Position numbers and translations under genes: made by a program. Below are positions 62,915 through 64,000 of a stretch of 64,000 bases of DNA, piece after piece. This stretch comes from Phoebastria nigripes (Eukaryota; Chordata; Aves; Procellariiformes; Diomedeidae): positions 616,041 to 680,040 of the forward strand of contig JAYKAV010002661.1 in the NCBI GenBank assembly GCA_035582835.1. The letters run 5' to 3'. The notes below the pieces were generated by a model, which was not told the origin of the DNA, made no database searches, and saw nothing but the letters and a program-made list of their open reading frames with translations. Each line of letters starts with the position of its first letter. Position 1 is the first letter of the stretch.

Positions 62915-64000
62915 GACTGAAACAATCCTAGATTCTTCTCCTCCTATTACAAACTTACTGGAATCTCTGAGACTTCACTTGGACAACAGTGCCTCTCCAC
63001 AGACAGTAACAGCTCATCAACTAGCAATACAGCTTCCTGTCAATTAGCTTTTAAGAGGAACAGAGAGGAAGCACCACGTATGACTTTATGCATTTGGTGA
63101 TGTTCAACCCACTTAATTCAAACTTGCTGGATTTACCGGCTTGCATATCACAAACACTGCAAATGTGTGTGCAGGTCTGTGCAAAAGGATGTTCTAGGCA
63201 ATCAGTAAAAACTCACATTGGGGAGCATCTGAGTAAGCATAAGAGAAAGATTACAGTGTGCAATTCCCAGAAGGCTTTAATATGTTTATGTGTGGGATGA
63301 AGAGATCATTTGTATTTTATTTGCTTATAAAGCAACCTTAGATGTCTGCTTGAATAGGAAATTTGGGTAAAGTAGACCTTGAGTATTGATGAGCGCAATT
63401 ATTTGTAGAGCATCCACCACTATTTTGTGGGAAACCAAGGATAAGCAGAAGCCATACAATAATTTTTTTCCTTTAGCACTGGGCGTTAAACACTCCTTTG
63501 ATAGTTGAAGTTCTCCATTTGGATAAAACAAACAAATATGTTCACCTTGTTCAAGTGGTGATTTTCCTGCGAACCAGTAAAGGTCCAATGTTGCGTAGGT
63601 AGGCAGGACCACCCAATGCAATAGATACATAGATTATTACCTATTCTTATAGAGGGGAAGTCTGCGTGAGGATGTATTTGAGACAGCGTTGATGGTGCTA
63701 TGCCAAGCCATTGCTGCCCAGCTTCAGGGCTCAGACCACGTTAGATTCCCTCTGGCCCAAAGTGCCCTTCTCCCCAGGGGGAAGCTGGGACCTCAATGCT
63801 TGGAAATGAACAATACAGAACAGGGCAGTTTTGTAGCTCCTTTCACAGCACTGAGTCTGGGGAGTTCCTCCGCACCAGCTCCCTGCAGCTCTCCGTGGAA
63901 GGTGGCTATGTGGTGCAAATACATGATAACACCTGAAAGACTACATGGTGCAGAAAACAAGGAAACAAATGGAAAACTGCGACTTGCCAAGGAGGAAAAG
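62915..64000. other. Noncoding stretch, no gene seen
   Basis: Unique AT-rich DNA up to the window edge; the open frames of 65-101 codons have no recognisable domain. Confidence 0.6.

Noticed and set aside
1..64000. Any multi-gene or defence-like system, CRISPR array or operon
   Set aside because: No recognisable genes beyond mobile-element remnants, no spaced direct repeats of array type, and the DNA is vertebrate in character.

Overview
This is vertebrate nuclear DNA, most likely from a bird. The left edge carries a CR1 LINE that runs from the end of ORF1 into the start of ORF2. Two solo retroviral LTRs of a kind I recognise from modern (neoavian) bird genomes lie at 35987-36581 (+) and 55418-55980 (-). 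A few worn MIR-type SINE relics typical of amniotes are also present. Interspersed repeats are sparse, as in bird genomes, and all 15 N's are isolated single ambiguous bases in the first 37 kb.

I found no cellular protein-coding gene that I can support. The longest open frames (208 codons at 27075-27701, 167 codons at 56717-57220) have no recognisable domain. Nothing looks like a tRNA, rRNA, CRISPR array or microbial operon. The window is best read as intergenic DNA or part of a very large intron.

Layout: 1-385, CR1 remnant; 385-27 kb, mostly unique AT-rich DNA with small MIR scraps, short microsatellites and two small tandem duplications (17.09 and 18.02 kb); 27.4-29.1 kb, a CpG-rich stretch with a CCAAT box, a TATA-like box and an AT-rich palindromic block, the best candidate regulatory or promoter zone; 29-36 kb, unique DNA; 36.0-36.6 kb, first LTR; 37.2-40.6 kb, MIR relics and AT-rich blocks that look like candidate conserved noncoding elements; 41-55 kb, unique DNA with an interlocking palindrome at 51.7 kb; 55.4-56.0 kb, second LTR in the opposite orientation; 58.5-58.7 kb, a GC-rich islet with a G-quadruplex motif; 59-64 kb, unique DNA with small repeats and an ancient palindromic repeat relic at 62.8 kb.

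There is no multi-gene system here. The points most worth checking are the CpG/TATA zone at 27.4-29.1 kb, the modular relationship of the two LTRs (shared U3 and end, different middles), and the CR1 ORF1 copy whose catalytic histidine appears to be replaced.
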